A stretch of 22,938 nucleotides of DNA from JBJXGF01 sp046153015 (lineage in GTDB: Bacteria > Actinomycetota > Acidimicrobiia > Acidimicrobiales > CAIXPF01), in NCBI GenBank assembly GCA_046153015.1, contig JBJXGF010000054.1:1-22938 (forward strand), written 5' to 3'. The notes under the pieces were generated by a model, which was given only the letters and a program-made list of their open reading frames with translations, did no database searches and was not told the origin of the DNA. Positions 1-6,644 of the stretch are shown piece by piece; positions within the stretch are counted from its first letter, which is position 1; each line of letters starts with the position of its first letter. The position numbers and the translations under genes are program-made.

Positions 1-164
1 GGCGCCGGCTCGACGCCGGCCAGGTCGAGGATCAGGTCCACGATCTCGGCCTTGCGCGCCCGTGACGGCGGCTTGCGGCCCATCGCCGTGGCGATGGCGG
101 CCAGCTCATCGCGGTCTTTCCGCTGCAGCGCTGCACGCTCCATGTCGTTGGAGTCAACGCTCAC
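1..164 (-). CDS. rho: Transcription termination factor Rho, N-terminal part (runs off the left edge)
   Basis: Only the first ~54 residues are present. They read as the helical, SAP-like Rho N-terminal domain: MERAALQRKDRDELAAIA, then TAMGRKPPSRARKAEIVDLI, then LDLAG. Rho is the hexameric RNA helicase that ends transcription at Rho-dependent sites. I chose the GTG at 164 because a GAGG lies about five bases upstream of it; the in-frame ATG at 143 is an alternative. Position supports the call: in many actinomycetes rho lies directly downstream of hom-thrC-thrB, as here. The helicase core lies outside the window, so the assignment rests on the N-terminal motif plus synteny. Confidence 0.82.
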   Translation of the reverse strand, partial: MSVDSNDMERAALQRKDRDELAAIATAMGRKPPSRARKAEIVDLILDLAGVEPA

Positions 165-570
165 ACGAGCCTCATTTCTCCACTTGTTCTCGGTGTCCCG
201 CCGGGTTCGCTGGGCACGGTTGGAAAGGGCGAGATCGGGCGGGGCGGGATTCAGACGCTGGTGCGGGATGGGCGCTCGCCTCGAGAGGCCGGCGCAGCGC
301 CGCTCGAGCTCACGGGCGCCGCTGCGGCGTCGGCATCCTCGCCGGCTTGGGGATCGGCCGCCGGGTGAGTCTGCCACGCCCGACCGCCGGTCAGCACGAC
401 CCCGGAGTCATTCCAACGGCGAAACCCGTCGAAACCACCAGGCTGGAAGCCGCGCCGGCGAGGCGGGAAACCGCACGCTCCCGACCAGGCGCGGTTGCGG
501 TCGCGGCGATCTTACCCGCCCGGAGGCCACGCAACAAGCTGGGCGCCCCGGACCCGGCGAGCCGCAACCC
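165..570. other. Intergenic region upstream of rho
   Basis: About 400 bases lie between the end of the kinase-slot gene and the rho start. All reading frames here are low-complexity Arg/Pro/Ala translations typical of non-coding GC-rich DNA. The space is long for this compact block and would be a long 5' leader if rho has its own promoter. I see no convincing -10 element, hairpin or known RNA in it. Confidence 0.4.
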
Positions 571-1725
571 TCAGGCGCGACCGAGCAGCCGAGCCAGCAG
601 CCCCCAGCCCGGCGCCGGCTGGCAGCGGGCCGCCGCCCGCTCGGTGTACTCGCCGCCCGGACCATCCCGGTGCGAACCGACCAGCAGGTACGGCACGGGG
701 TCGGACGTGTGGGTCTTCAACCGGATCGGGGTTGCGTGGTCGGGCAGCAGCAGCAGACGCCACTCCCCCATCGCGTCGAGCCCTTCCACCAGGCCGGCGA
801 GGATCCGCCGGTCCCAATTCTCGAGGGCCCGGATCTTCTCCTCCACGCTGCCGGCGTGGCCAGCCTCGTCGGTGGCCTCCACGTGGATCACGAACAGGTC
901 GAGCCCGCCCGCCAGGGCCTCGAGCGCGGCGTCGCGTTTGCCCTCGTAGTTCGTGTCGAACCAGCCGGTGGCGCCTTCCACCTCCACCACCGCCATCTCC
1001 GTGAGCACCCCCAGGCCCCGCACCAGGTCGACGGCGGTGACGAGCCCGCCCGCCACGCCGTGCTGCTCCCGGAAGCTGGGCAGCCGCGGCTGGAAGCCCT
1101 GACCCCACAGCCAGATCTGGTTGGCGGCGAGGTCGAAGCCGGCGAGGACCTCTCGGGAGCGGTCCTCGAGATCGGCGACGAGGGCGGCCGCCGGCCCGCT
1201 CGGACGCAGAACCGGCTTGTCGGTGAGGTCGTGGGGCGGGGCGCAGTCCACGTCGACCCACGAGGCCGGGGCGGTCATCACGTGGCGGTACTGCACGCCG
1301 GGGTGGAAGCTCACCTCGCCCCCGCCGAGCTCGGCGTCGAGCGCCTTGACCACCGCCGCCGCGTCGTCGTTGCCGGGGTGGCCGCCGGCGAAGTCGACCA
1401 TCGTGCCGTTCTCCACCCGCACCAGGTTGCAGCGGAACGCGATGCGATCGGGCGGGAGGCGCAGGCCCAGCGCCGCCGCCTCGATCGGGGCCCGGCCGGT
1501 GTGCCAACGCGCCGGGTCGTAGCCGAGGATCGCCATGTTCCCCACGTCGCTGCCCGGCGGCAGCCCGGGGGGGATCACCGCCGCGGCGCCCACCTCCCCG
1601 GCGGCGGCCAGGGCGGCGAGGTTGGGCAGCTCGGCCGCCTCGAGCGGGGTGCGCCCGCCCAGCTCCGCCAGCGGCTCGTCGGCGCAGCCGTCGGGAACGC
1701 ACACCACGTACTTCACGTGGCCCAT
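571..1725 (-). CDS. ApgM-like phosphotransferase/mutase, probable homoserine kinase (TIGR02535-type)
   Basis: This 384-aa protein belongs to the alkaline-phosphatase superfamily, on the branch of cofactor-independent (archaeal-type) phosphoglycerate mutases. Visible motifs: PDGCADEP with metal ligand Asp12; GRTPLEAAELPN; PPGSDVGNMAILGYDP with the candidate active-site Ser59; HTGRAPIEAA; and the second metal cluster Asp286/His290 (ATDEAGH), Asp329-His330 (LLPDHATP) and His339 (KTHTSDPVP). The family includes a bacterial subgroup named 'proposed homoserine kinase' because it occurs beside threonine genes where ThrB is missing. Here it sits exactly where thrB is normally found, between thrC and rho, and no GHMP-type thrB is visible. 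I therefore infer that it phosphorylates homoserine for ThrC. A phosphoglycerate mutase role remains possible. The ATG at 1725 gives the canonical N-terminus. Confidence 0.8.
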   Translation of the reverse strand: MGHVKYVVCVPDGCADEPLAELGGRTPLEAAELPNLAALAAAGEVGAAAVIPPGLPPGSDVGNMAILGYDPARWHTGRAPIEAAALGLRLPPDRIAFRCNLVRVENGTMVDFAGGHPGNDDAAAVVKALDAELGGGEVSFHPGVQYRHVMTAPASWVDVDCAPPHDLTDKPVLRPSGPAAALVADLEDRSREVLAGFDLAANQIWLWGQGFQPRLPSFREQHGVAGGLVTAVDLVRGLGVLTEMAVVEVEGATGWFDTNYEGKRDAALEALAGGLDLFVIHVEATDEAGHAGSVEEKIRALENWDRRILAGLVEGLDAMGEWRLLLLPDHATPIRLKTHTSDPVPYLLVGSHRDGPGGEYTERAAARCQPAPGWGLLARLLGRA

Positions 1726-1756
1726 GATGCCAGCGATCGCTCACCGTCGTGCTTCT

Positions 1757-1771
1757 GGGGGCTGCGCCCCC
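1757..1771. repeat. GC-rich hairpin in the leader of the kinase-slot gene
   Basis: GGGGGC (1757-1762) and GCCCCC (1766-1771) form a perfect 6-bp stem with a TGC loop, about 30 bases upstream of the start codon at 1725. No T-tract follows on either strand, so it is not a classical intrinsic terminator. It is the first part of the repetitive thrC-kinase spacer. Confidence 0.5.
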
Positions 1772-1774
1772 CTG

Positions 1775-1814
1775 GACCCCATCGCCGCCCGGCTCGCTGG
1801 CGCTCGCACGGCCG
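1775..1814. repeat. 40-bp direct repeat, copy 1
   Basis: This 40-base segment starts GACCCCATCGCCGCCC and ends GCTCGCACGGCCG. It recurs at 1965-2004 with a single C/T difference (1788 versus 1978). The copies are offset by 190 bases and bracket the 44-bp palindrome at 1865-1908, so the spacer looks like one composite element. Confidence 0.75.
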
Positions 1815-1864
1815 GCGCCGAATCCCGCCCATCAGGGCCCCGAGGCCGGCAGCTATCCCGTCTC

Positions 1865-1908
1865 GAATGCGTCGCAACGAATCGATATCGATTCGTTGCG
1901 ACGCATTC
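1865..1908. repeat. Perfect 44-bp palindrome
   Basis: Each 22-base arm is the exact reverse complement of the other, with no spacer. The left arm begins GAATGCGTCGCAACG and the centre is ATCGAT/ATCGAT. Half of the arm is G/C, clearly lower than the surrounding DNA. As RNA it would form a hairpin of about 20 bp with a four-base loop; as DNA it could extrude a cruciform or bind a symmetric protein. There is no T-run after it on either strand. It lies 112 bases past the thrC stop in the direction of transcription. Confidence 0.9.
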
Positions 1909-1964
1909 CGAATCGAACCGGACCGAATCCCGGCCGCGCCCAACCCCGGGCCTGCCCCCTCCCC

Positions 1965-2004
1965 GACCCCATCGCCGTCCGGCTCGCTGGCGCTCGCACG
2001 GCCG
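1965..2004. repeat. 40-bp direct repeat, copy 2
   Basis: Second copy of the repeat at 1775-1814, with one mismatch (T at 1978). It ends 17 bases before the thrC stop codon at 2021-2023. Confidence 0.75.
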
Positions 2005-2020
2005 CCCGGCCTCGCTGCGC

Positions 2021-3394
2021 TCAGCCGGGGGCGCGGGCGTGGGCGAGGATGAAGGCCTGCACCGCGGCCAGGTCGTTCGGCAGCGCGGTCAGCCGCTCGG
2101 GCCGCGCCAGCAGGTCGGCGAGGCGCTCGGGCAGGGCCGGCCGGCGCCCGATCGCCCGCTCCACCGCGTCGGGGAACTTCGCCGGGTGGGCCGTGGCCAG
2201 GCAGACCATCGCCGTGTCCGGGTCGCCGCGCCGCCGTCGGGCGGCGGCCACCCCCACCGCGGAATGCGGGTCGAGCACGACCCCGGTTTCCTCGTAGGTG
2301 CGGCGGATCTCGGCCAGGGTCTCCGCCTCGTCGACCCGGGCCGCCGCCCAGACCCCGTCGGCGGGGGGCGGGGCCGACGCCTCGCCGGTGCTGCGGAAGC
2401 GGTCCATCAGCGCCGCCACCGCCGCGCCGTCCCGGCCGGCCAGCTCGAAGAGCAGCCGCTCGAGGTTGGAGGACACCTGGATGTCCATGCTCGGGCTCAG
2501 CGTGGGGCTCACCTCGCCCCGGCGCAGGGAGCCGGTCTCGAACCAGCGGGTGAGGATGTCGTTGCGGTTGCTGGCCACCACCAGCCGGGCCACGGGCAGG
2601 CCCATGCAGCGGGCCGCGTGGCCGGCGTACACGTTGCCGAAGTTCCCGGTGGGCACGGCGAAGGCCACCGGCGCGCCGTCGAAGCGGGCCGCGGCGGTCA
2701 CGTAGTACACGATCTGGGCCATCACCCGCGCCCAGTTGATCGAGTTGACCGCCGACAGATTCAGCTTGTCGCGAAACGCCTCGTCGGCGAAGCACGCCTT
2801 GACCAGGTCCTGGCAGTCGTCGAACGTGCCGGCGACGGCCAGGTTGAACACGTTGGGCGAGGCGACCGTGGTCATCTGGCGGCGCTGGACCTCCGAGACC
2901 CGGCCGGCGGGGTGCAGGATGAACACGTCGAGCGCCTCGCGGTCGCGCAGCGCCTCGATGGCGGCCGAGCCGGTGTCGCCCGAGGTGGCGCCCACCACCG
3001 TGACCCGCTCGCCGCGCCGGGCGAGCTCGTGGTCGAAGAGCCGGCCCACGAGCTGCAGCGCCACGTCCTTGAACGCCAGCGTGGGGCCGTGGAACAGCTC
3101 AAGCAGGTGCAGGCCGCCGCCGAGCGGGGTGAGCGGCGCGACCTCGGGATGGTCGAAGCCGCGGTACGCGTCGGCCACCATGGCGTCGAACACGGCCCGG
3201 TCGAGCGCGCCCGCCACGAACGGCGCCATCACCTCGGCCGCGGCCGCCGCGTAGGGCTGGGCCCGGCCGGCGCCGGCGGGCAGCGCCGGCCACGCCTCGG
3301 GCACGTACAGCCCGCCGTCGCGGGCCAGCCCGGCCAGCAGCACGTCGGCGAAGCCGAGCTCCGGCGCCGCCCCACGCGTGGACACGTATCCCAT
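2021..3394 (-). CDS. thrC: Threonine synthase
   Basis: A PLP-dependent (fold type II) enzyme of 457 aa that converts O-phosphohomoserine to threonine. The N-terminus MGYVSTRGAAPELGF, then LARDGGLYVPEAWPAL, is the standard ThrC start. PLP-binding Lys109 is in FHGPTLAFKDVALQL. Further landmarks are VVGATSGDTGSAAIEAL and PTGNFGNVYAGHAA. I start at the ATG at 3394 because it matches the family. A GTG at 3424 is in frame and would add ten residues (MSGANRPSGG), but those are encoded by a 22-bp repeat. The gene is downstream of hom on the same strand, with a gap of about 67 bases. Its product step follows the homoserine phosphorylation assigned to the gene at 571-1725. Confidence 0.95.
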   Translation of the reverse strand: MGYVSTRGAAPELGFADVLLAGLARDGGLYVPEAWPALPAGAGRAQPYAAAAAEVMAPFVAGALDRAVFDAMVADAYRGFDHPEVAPLTPLGGGLHLLELFHGPTLAFKDVALQLVGRLFDHELARRGERVTVVGATSGDTGSAAIEALRDREALDVFILHPAGRVSEVQRRQMTTVASPNVFNLAVAGTFDDCQDLVKACFADEAFRDKLNLSAVNSINWARVMAQIVYYVTAAARFDGAPVAFAVPTGNFGNVYAGHAARCMGLPVARLVVASNRNDILTRWFETGSLRRGEVSPTLSPSMDIQVSSNLERLLFELAGRDGAAVAALMDRFRSTGEASAPPPADGVWAAARVDEAETLAEIRRTYEETGVVLDPHSAVGVAAARRRRGDPDTAMVCLATAHPAKFPDAVERAIGRRPALPERLADLLARPERLTALPNDLAAVQAFILAHARAPG

Positions 3395-3395
3395 G

Positions 3396-3461
3396 CCGCC
3401 GCTCGGGCGGTTCGCGCCGCTCACTGTTCTGCCCGCTCTCCGCCGCTCGGGCGGTTCGCGC
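3396..3461. repeat. 22-bp direct repeat pair in the hom-thrC junction
   Basis: CCGCCGCTCGGGCGGTTCGC plus two further bases occurs exactly at 3396-3417 and 3440-3461. The copies are 44 bases apart. Each contains a small inverted repeat (CCGCC, loop GCTCG, GGCGG). One copy abuts the thrC ATG and the other ends one base before the hom stop, so together they fill most of the junction. Confidence 0.8.
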
Positions 3462-4754
3462 TCACGCGCCGATCACCCGGAGGACGCTGTTCACGCCGGC
3501 CACCGCGTCGAGGCGGCGCAGACCGGCGAGCGTGCCCTGCACGTCGCGCTCGGCGGCCTCGTGGGTGATGAAGATCAGGCGGGCCTCCTCGCCCAGACCC
3601 TCCTGCTCCATCGAGCGGATCGACACCCCGTGGGCGCCGAACACGCCCGCCACCTGGGCGAGCACGCCCGGTTGGTCGGCCACGTCGAGGTTCAGGTAAT
3701 AGGCGCAGCGCTGGTCGTCGAGGGGGCGGATGCGAGCCCGCGCCAGGAGCCCCAGCCCGCCCGATGCGCCCTTGCGGCGGTTGGACGCGGCGTCGATCAC
3801 GTCGCCCAGCACCGCCGAGGCGGTCGGGCGGCCGCCGGCGCCGCGCCCGTAGAACATCAGCTCGCCGATGGCGGGGCCCTCCACGAACACGGCGTTGAAG
3901 CTCTCGCGCACCGCGGCCAAGGGGTGGGTGAGGGGCACCATCGCCGGGTGCACCCGCACGGCCACCTCGCCCGGCGCCACCTGCTCGGCGATGGCGAGCA
4001 GCTTGATCACGTAGCCGAGCTTGCGGGCGAACGCGATGTCCGCCGGGCTGATCTGCGAGATGCCTTCGTGGTACACGTCGCCGGCCACCACCCGGGCCCC
4101 GAACGCCACGGTGGCGATGATCGCCGCCTTGGCGCCCGCGTCGTAGCCCTCCACATCGGCGGTGGGGTCGCGTTCGGCATAACCCAGGCGCTGCGCCTCG
4201 GCCAGCGCCTCCAGGTAGCCGGCGCCCGACTCGGTCATGCGGGTGAGGATGTAGTTGGTGGTGCCGTTGACCACGCCCATCACCCGGGTGATCTGCTCGC
4301 CGATCAGGCTCTCCCGCAGCGGGCGCATGAGCGGGATGGCGCCGCACACCGCCGCCTCGAACAACAGGTCGACCCCGGCCGCCTCGGCCGCCTGGTACAG
4401 CTCCCCGCCGACGTTGGCCAGCAGCTCCTTGTTCGCGGTCACCACCGGCTTGCCGTGCTTGAGCGCCTCCAGGATCAGCTCACGGGCCGGCTCGATGCCG
4501 CCGATCACCTCCACCACCACGTCGATCGTGGGGTCGGCCACCACCGAGGCGGCGTCGGTGGTGAGGACGCCTTCGGCCAGCGCCGCGGCTCGGGGCCTGG
4601 CGATCGAGTGCACCGCCGCCCGGGCGATCTGCAGGCGCAGCCCGGTGCGCGCCTCGATGGCGGCGCCGTCCTCCTCGATCAGCTGCGCGAAGGCGCCGCC
4701 GACGTTGCCGCAGCCCAGCAGCCCGATGCGAACAGGTTCAGCGGTGTCGTGCAT
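3462..4754 (-). CDS. hom: Homoserine dehydrogenase
   Basis: 430 aa; reduces aspartate semialdehyde to homoserine. The N-terminal Rossmann motif GLLGCGNVGG (11-20) binds NAD(P)H. VTANKELLA places the conserved Lys109. NGTTNYIL (163-170) and DVEGYDAGAKAAI, with candidate catalytic Lys209, form the substrate domain. A C-terminal ACT domain (about 350-430; YYLNLDVADQPGVLAQV) suggests feedback control, as in other actinobacterial monofunctional enzymes. The ATG at 4754 is only 11 bases after the stop of the upstream deacetylase-like gene, so the two are probably co-transcribed. It is followed by thrC and the probable homoserine kinase, which together complete the branch from aspartate semialdehyde to threonine. 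Confidence 0.95.
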   Translation of the reverse strand: MHDTAEPVRIGLLGCGNVGGAFAQLIEEDGAAIEARTGLRLQIARAAVHSIARPRAAALAEGVLTTDAASVVADPTIDVVVEVIGGIEPARELILEALKHGKPVVTANKELLANVGGELYQAAEAAGVDLLFEAAVCGAIPLMRPLRESLIGEQITRVMGVVNGTTNYILTRMTESGAGYLEALAEAQRLGYAERDPTADVEGYDAGAKAAIIATVAFGARVVAGDVYHEGISQISPADIAFARKLGYVIKLLAIAEQVAPGEVAVRVHPAMVPLTHPLAAVRESFNAVFVEGPAIGELMFYGRGAGGRPTASAVLGDVIDAASNRRKGASGGLGLLARARIRPLDDQRCAYYLNLDVADQPGVLAQVAGVFGAHGVSIRSMEQEGLGEEARLIFITHEAAERDVQGTLAGLRRLDAVAGVNSVLRVIGA

Positions 4755-4765
4755 CGCCGGCCACG

Positions 4766-5674
4766 CTATCGGCCCGGCCCTCGCCCCCGGAACCAGTCGA
4801 CGATCTCGCCGCCCCGCGCCGCCCACACCCCGCCCGCGCCCATCACCTCGCCGAGCGCCCGGTCGAGGTGCACCGAGCGGAACGGCTGGCCCGACAACCA
4901 CGGCCGCAGCCCGAGCACCAGGAGGCGGCCGTTGTCGGCGCCGTCCCGGCGCAGCACCTCGGCGGTGTCGGCCACCACCCGCGCCCAGCGCGGCGCCGAC
5001 ACCCGCCGCTGCGCGAGGGCGAACTCGTCGTCGGTCTCGAGCAGCAGCGGCAGCGAGACGAGGCCCGAGCGCATCGGGTACGGCTGCTCGTCGTTCACCC
5101 AGTCGCACACGTAGTCGAGCCCGGCCTCGGCCAACAGCTCGGGCGTGCGCGACGACTCGTTGCCCTCCGGGCCGTACCAGCCCCGAGGCGGGCGGCCCAC
5201 CGCCTGGGTGAACGCGGCGATCGACTCGGCGAGGTAGGTCCGCTCGTCCTCCGCCGACATCCGCTCGGTGATCATCCGGCTCCCCGCCTGGCCGTGGCCG
5301 ATCAGCTCCACGCCCCGGTCGAGCAGGTGGCGCACCAGCCAGGGGGTGCGCTCGGCGGTGAGCGCGTCGAGCGTGACGGTGGCCGGCACGCCGTGCTGCT
5401 CCAGCACGTCGAGCAGGCGGAACACCCCCACCCGGGCCCCGTACTCGCGGTGCGAGAGCCGCACGTAGTCGGGATAGGGCAGCGGGAACAGCCCGCCCGA
5501 GGGCCGCTTGAGCTGCCAGGTCCCCTCTGGCGGCCGCCACTCGTAGTGGTCGAGCACGATCAGGACGCAGAGGGCGAGCGGTTTTCCCTCGGGCCAGGAG
5601 AGGCGGGGCCGGGCGACGATCGGCGACCAGTCGTAGTGGTCGTGGTCCATCCCGTAGCGGCGCTCGGCGGGCAT
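4766..5674 (-). CDS. Polysaccharide deacetylase / allantoinase-like protein, divergent paralogue
   Basis: 302 aa, NodB-type fold as in the PuuE-like (cofactor-free allantoinase/deacetylase) group. Recognisable parts are SPIVARPRLSWPEGKPLALC at the N-terminus, EYGARVGVFRLLDVLEQHGV, GVELIGHGQAG (His127), RGWYGPEGNESSRTPELLAE and AGLDYVCDW. It is a paralogue of the next gene upstream, but where that one has HPYLTG this one has RPWLSG (Arg257), so a residue usually involved in metal binding or catalysis is lost. Its start codon shares one base with the upstream stop (TGATG), which points to translational coupling. The substrate is unknown. It may have a different or reduced activity, or act with its paralogue as a pair. 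Confidence 0.75.
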   Translation of the reverse strand: MPAERRYGMDHDHYDWSPIVARPRLSWPEGKPLALCVLIVLDHYEWRPPEGTWQLKRPSGGLFPLPYPDYVRLSHREYGARVGVFRLLDVLEQHGVPATVTLDALTAERTPWLVRHLLDRGVELIGHGQAGSRMITERMSAEDERTYLAESIAAFTQAVGRPPRGWYGPEGNESSRTPELLAEAGLDYVCDWVNDEQPYPMRSGLVSLPLLLETDDEFALAQRRVSAPRWARVVADTAEVLRRDGADNGRLLVLGLRPWLSGQPFRSVHLDRALGEVMGAGGVWAARGGEIVDWFRGRGPGR

Positions 5675-6591
5675 CAGCGCCGCCCCCGCAACGCGTCGCC
5701 GGCGGCCACGAAGTCGTCGTAATGGTGGGCGAGGAAGTGCTCGGCGATGTCGTCGGCGGTGGTCTGCCACACCCCGTCGTGGCTCATCACGTAGTCGAGC
5801 AGCCGGTCGAGCTCGTCGATGCGGTGCGGCGCCCCGGTCAGGTAGGGGTGCAGCGCCACGCACAGCACCCGCCCGCTCTCCTCGCCCTCCCGCCACAGCA
5901 CGTCGAACTGCGCGGCGACCATGTCGGTGAACTCGTCCGCCTCGAAGTGGTGGAGGTAGACCGGCACGTCGTTGAGCTCCACCGAGTACGGCACCGACAC
6001 GAGCCGCCCGCGCTCGGTGCGGATCGGCGCCGGCTGGTCGTCGTGCAGCCAATCGGTGTGGTAGATGAGCCCGGCCTCGGCCATCAGGTCGGGGGTGCGC
6101 TCGGTGTTCGACACCGCCGGCCCCAGCATCCCCTTGAGCGTCTTGCCGGTCTCGCGGTGCAGCGTGTCGATGCAGTCCCGGTAGAAGGCCCGCTCCTCGG
6201 CTTCGCTCAACGTGTTGAGGTAGCGGGTGTTGTAGATGCCGTGGGACATGAAGTCCCAGTTGCGTTCGACCATCGCCTGGCCGATCTCGGGGAAGTGCTC
6301 GAGCACGGCCAGGTTGAGCGACGCCGTGGCCCGGATCCCGTAGCGGTCGAGCACGGGCAGCATCCGCCAGAACCCCACCCGGTTGCCGTAGTCCCGCTGG
6401 CTGTAGCCCTGCACGTCGGGGTGCGGAGTGCGCGGCCACGGGTTGCGCAGCCCGTCTCGCGGCGGCAGGTACTCGTAGTGCTCCACGTTGGGCGCCACCC
6501 AGAACGCCACCCGCGCCCCGCCGGGCCATTCGACCCGGGGGCGCTCCACGATGGGCAGGTAGTCCACGCGCTGGTCGGGCGTGAGCGTCAT
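5674..6591 (-). CDS. Polysaccharide deacetylase / PuuE-like amidohydrolase
   Basis: 305 aa with the NodB/PuuE layout: VDYLPIVERPRVEWPGGARV, YGNRVGFWRMLPVLDRYGI, WDFMSHGIYNTRYLN (His117), GMLGPAVSNTERTPDLMAEA and ALHPYLTGAPHRIDELDRLL (His248). Members hydrolyse C-N bonds, removing N-acetyl groups or opening ureide rings such as allantoin. No signal peptide is visible, so it is probably cytoplasmic, which fits small-molecule turnover better than cell-wall work. It is the first gene of a minus-strand run that continues into the second deacetylase and then hom. A CoA-transferase gene diverges from a 53-base shared upstream region. The exact substrate cannot be read from sequence. Confidence 0.8.
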   Translation of the reverse strand: MTLTPDQRVDYLPIVERPRVEWPGGARVAFWVAPNVEHYEYLPPRDGLRNPWPRTPHPDVQGYSQRDYGNRVGFWRMLPVLDRYGIRATASLNLAVLEHFPEIGQAMVERNWDFMSHGIYNTRYLNTLSEAEERAFYRDCIDTLHRETGKTLKGMLGPAVSNTERTPDLMAEAGLIYHTDWLHDDQPAPIRTERGRLVSVPYSVELNDVPVYLHHFEADEFTDMVAAQFDVLWREGEESGRVLCVALHPYLTGAPHRIDELDRLLDYVMSHDGVWQTTADDIAEHFLAHHYDDFVAAGDALRGRR

Positions 6592-6644
6592 GACGCGGGT
6601 CTAGCAGCTGCTCCTTCGTCGCGCGGCGGGCTCGTTGGGGCAGC

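Noticed and set aside
1865..1908. Palindrome as a classical intrinsic terminator
   Set aside because: There is no T-run on either side, and the stem is not GC-rich relative to its surroundings.
52..2052. A 666-residue open frame on the plus strand across the kinase-slot gene
   Set aside because: It is antisense to a well-supported gene and made of Arg/Gly/His-rich low-complexity sequence, a normal effect of very high GC in the opposite strand.
1713..2795. Open frames reading through the 44-bp palindrome on both strands with the same peptide (NASQRIDIDSLRRI)
   Set aside because: The identical peptide arises simply because the DNA is palindromic; neither frame has family-like sequence outside it.
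3395..3424. GTG 3424 as the thrC start
   Set aside because: It has a reasonable ribosome site, but the extra ten residues come from a repeat and lie before the conserved ThrC N-terminus; kept only as an alternative.
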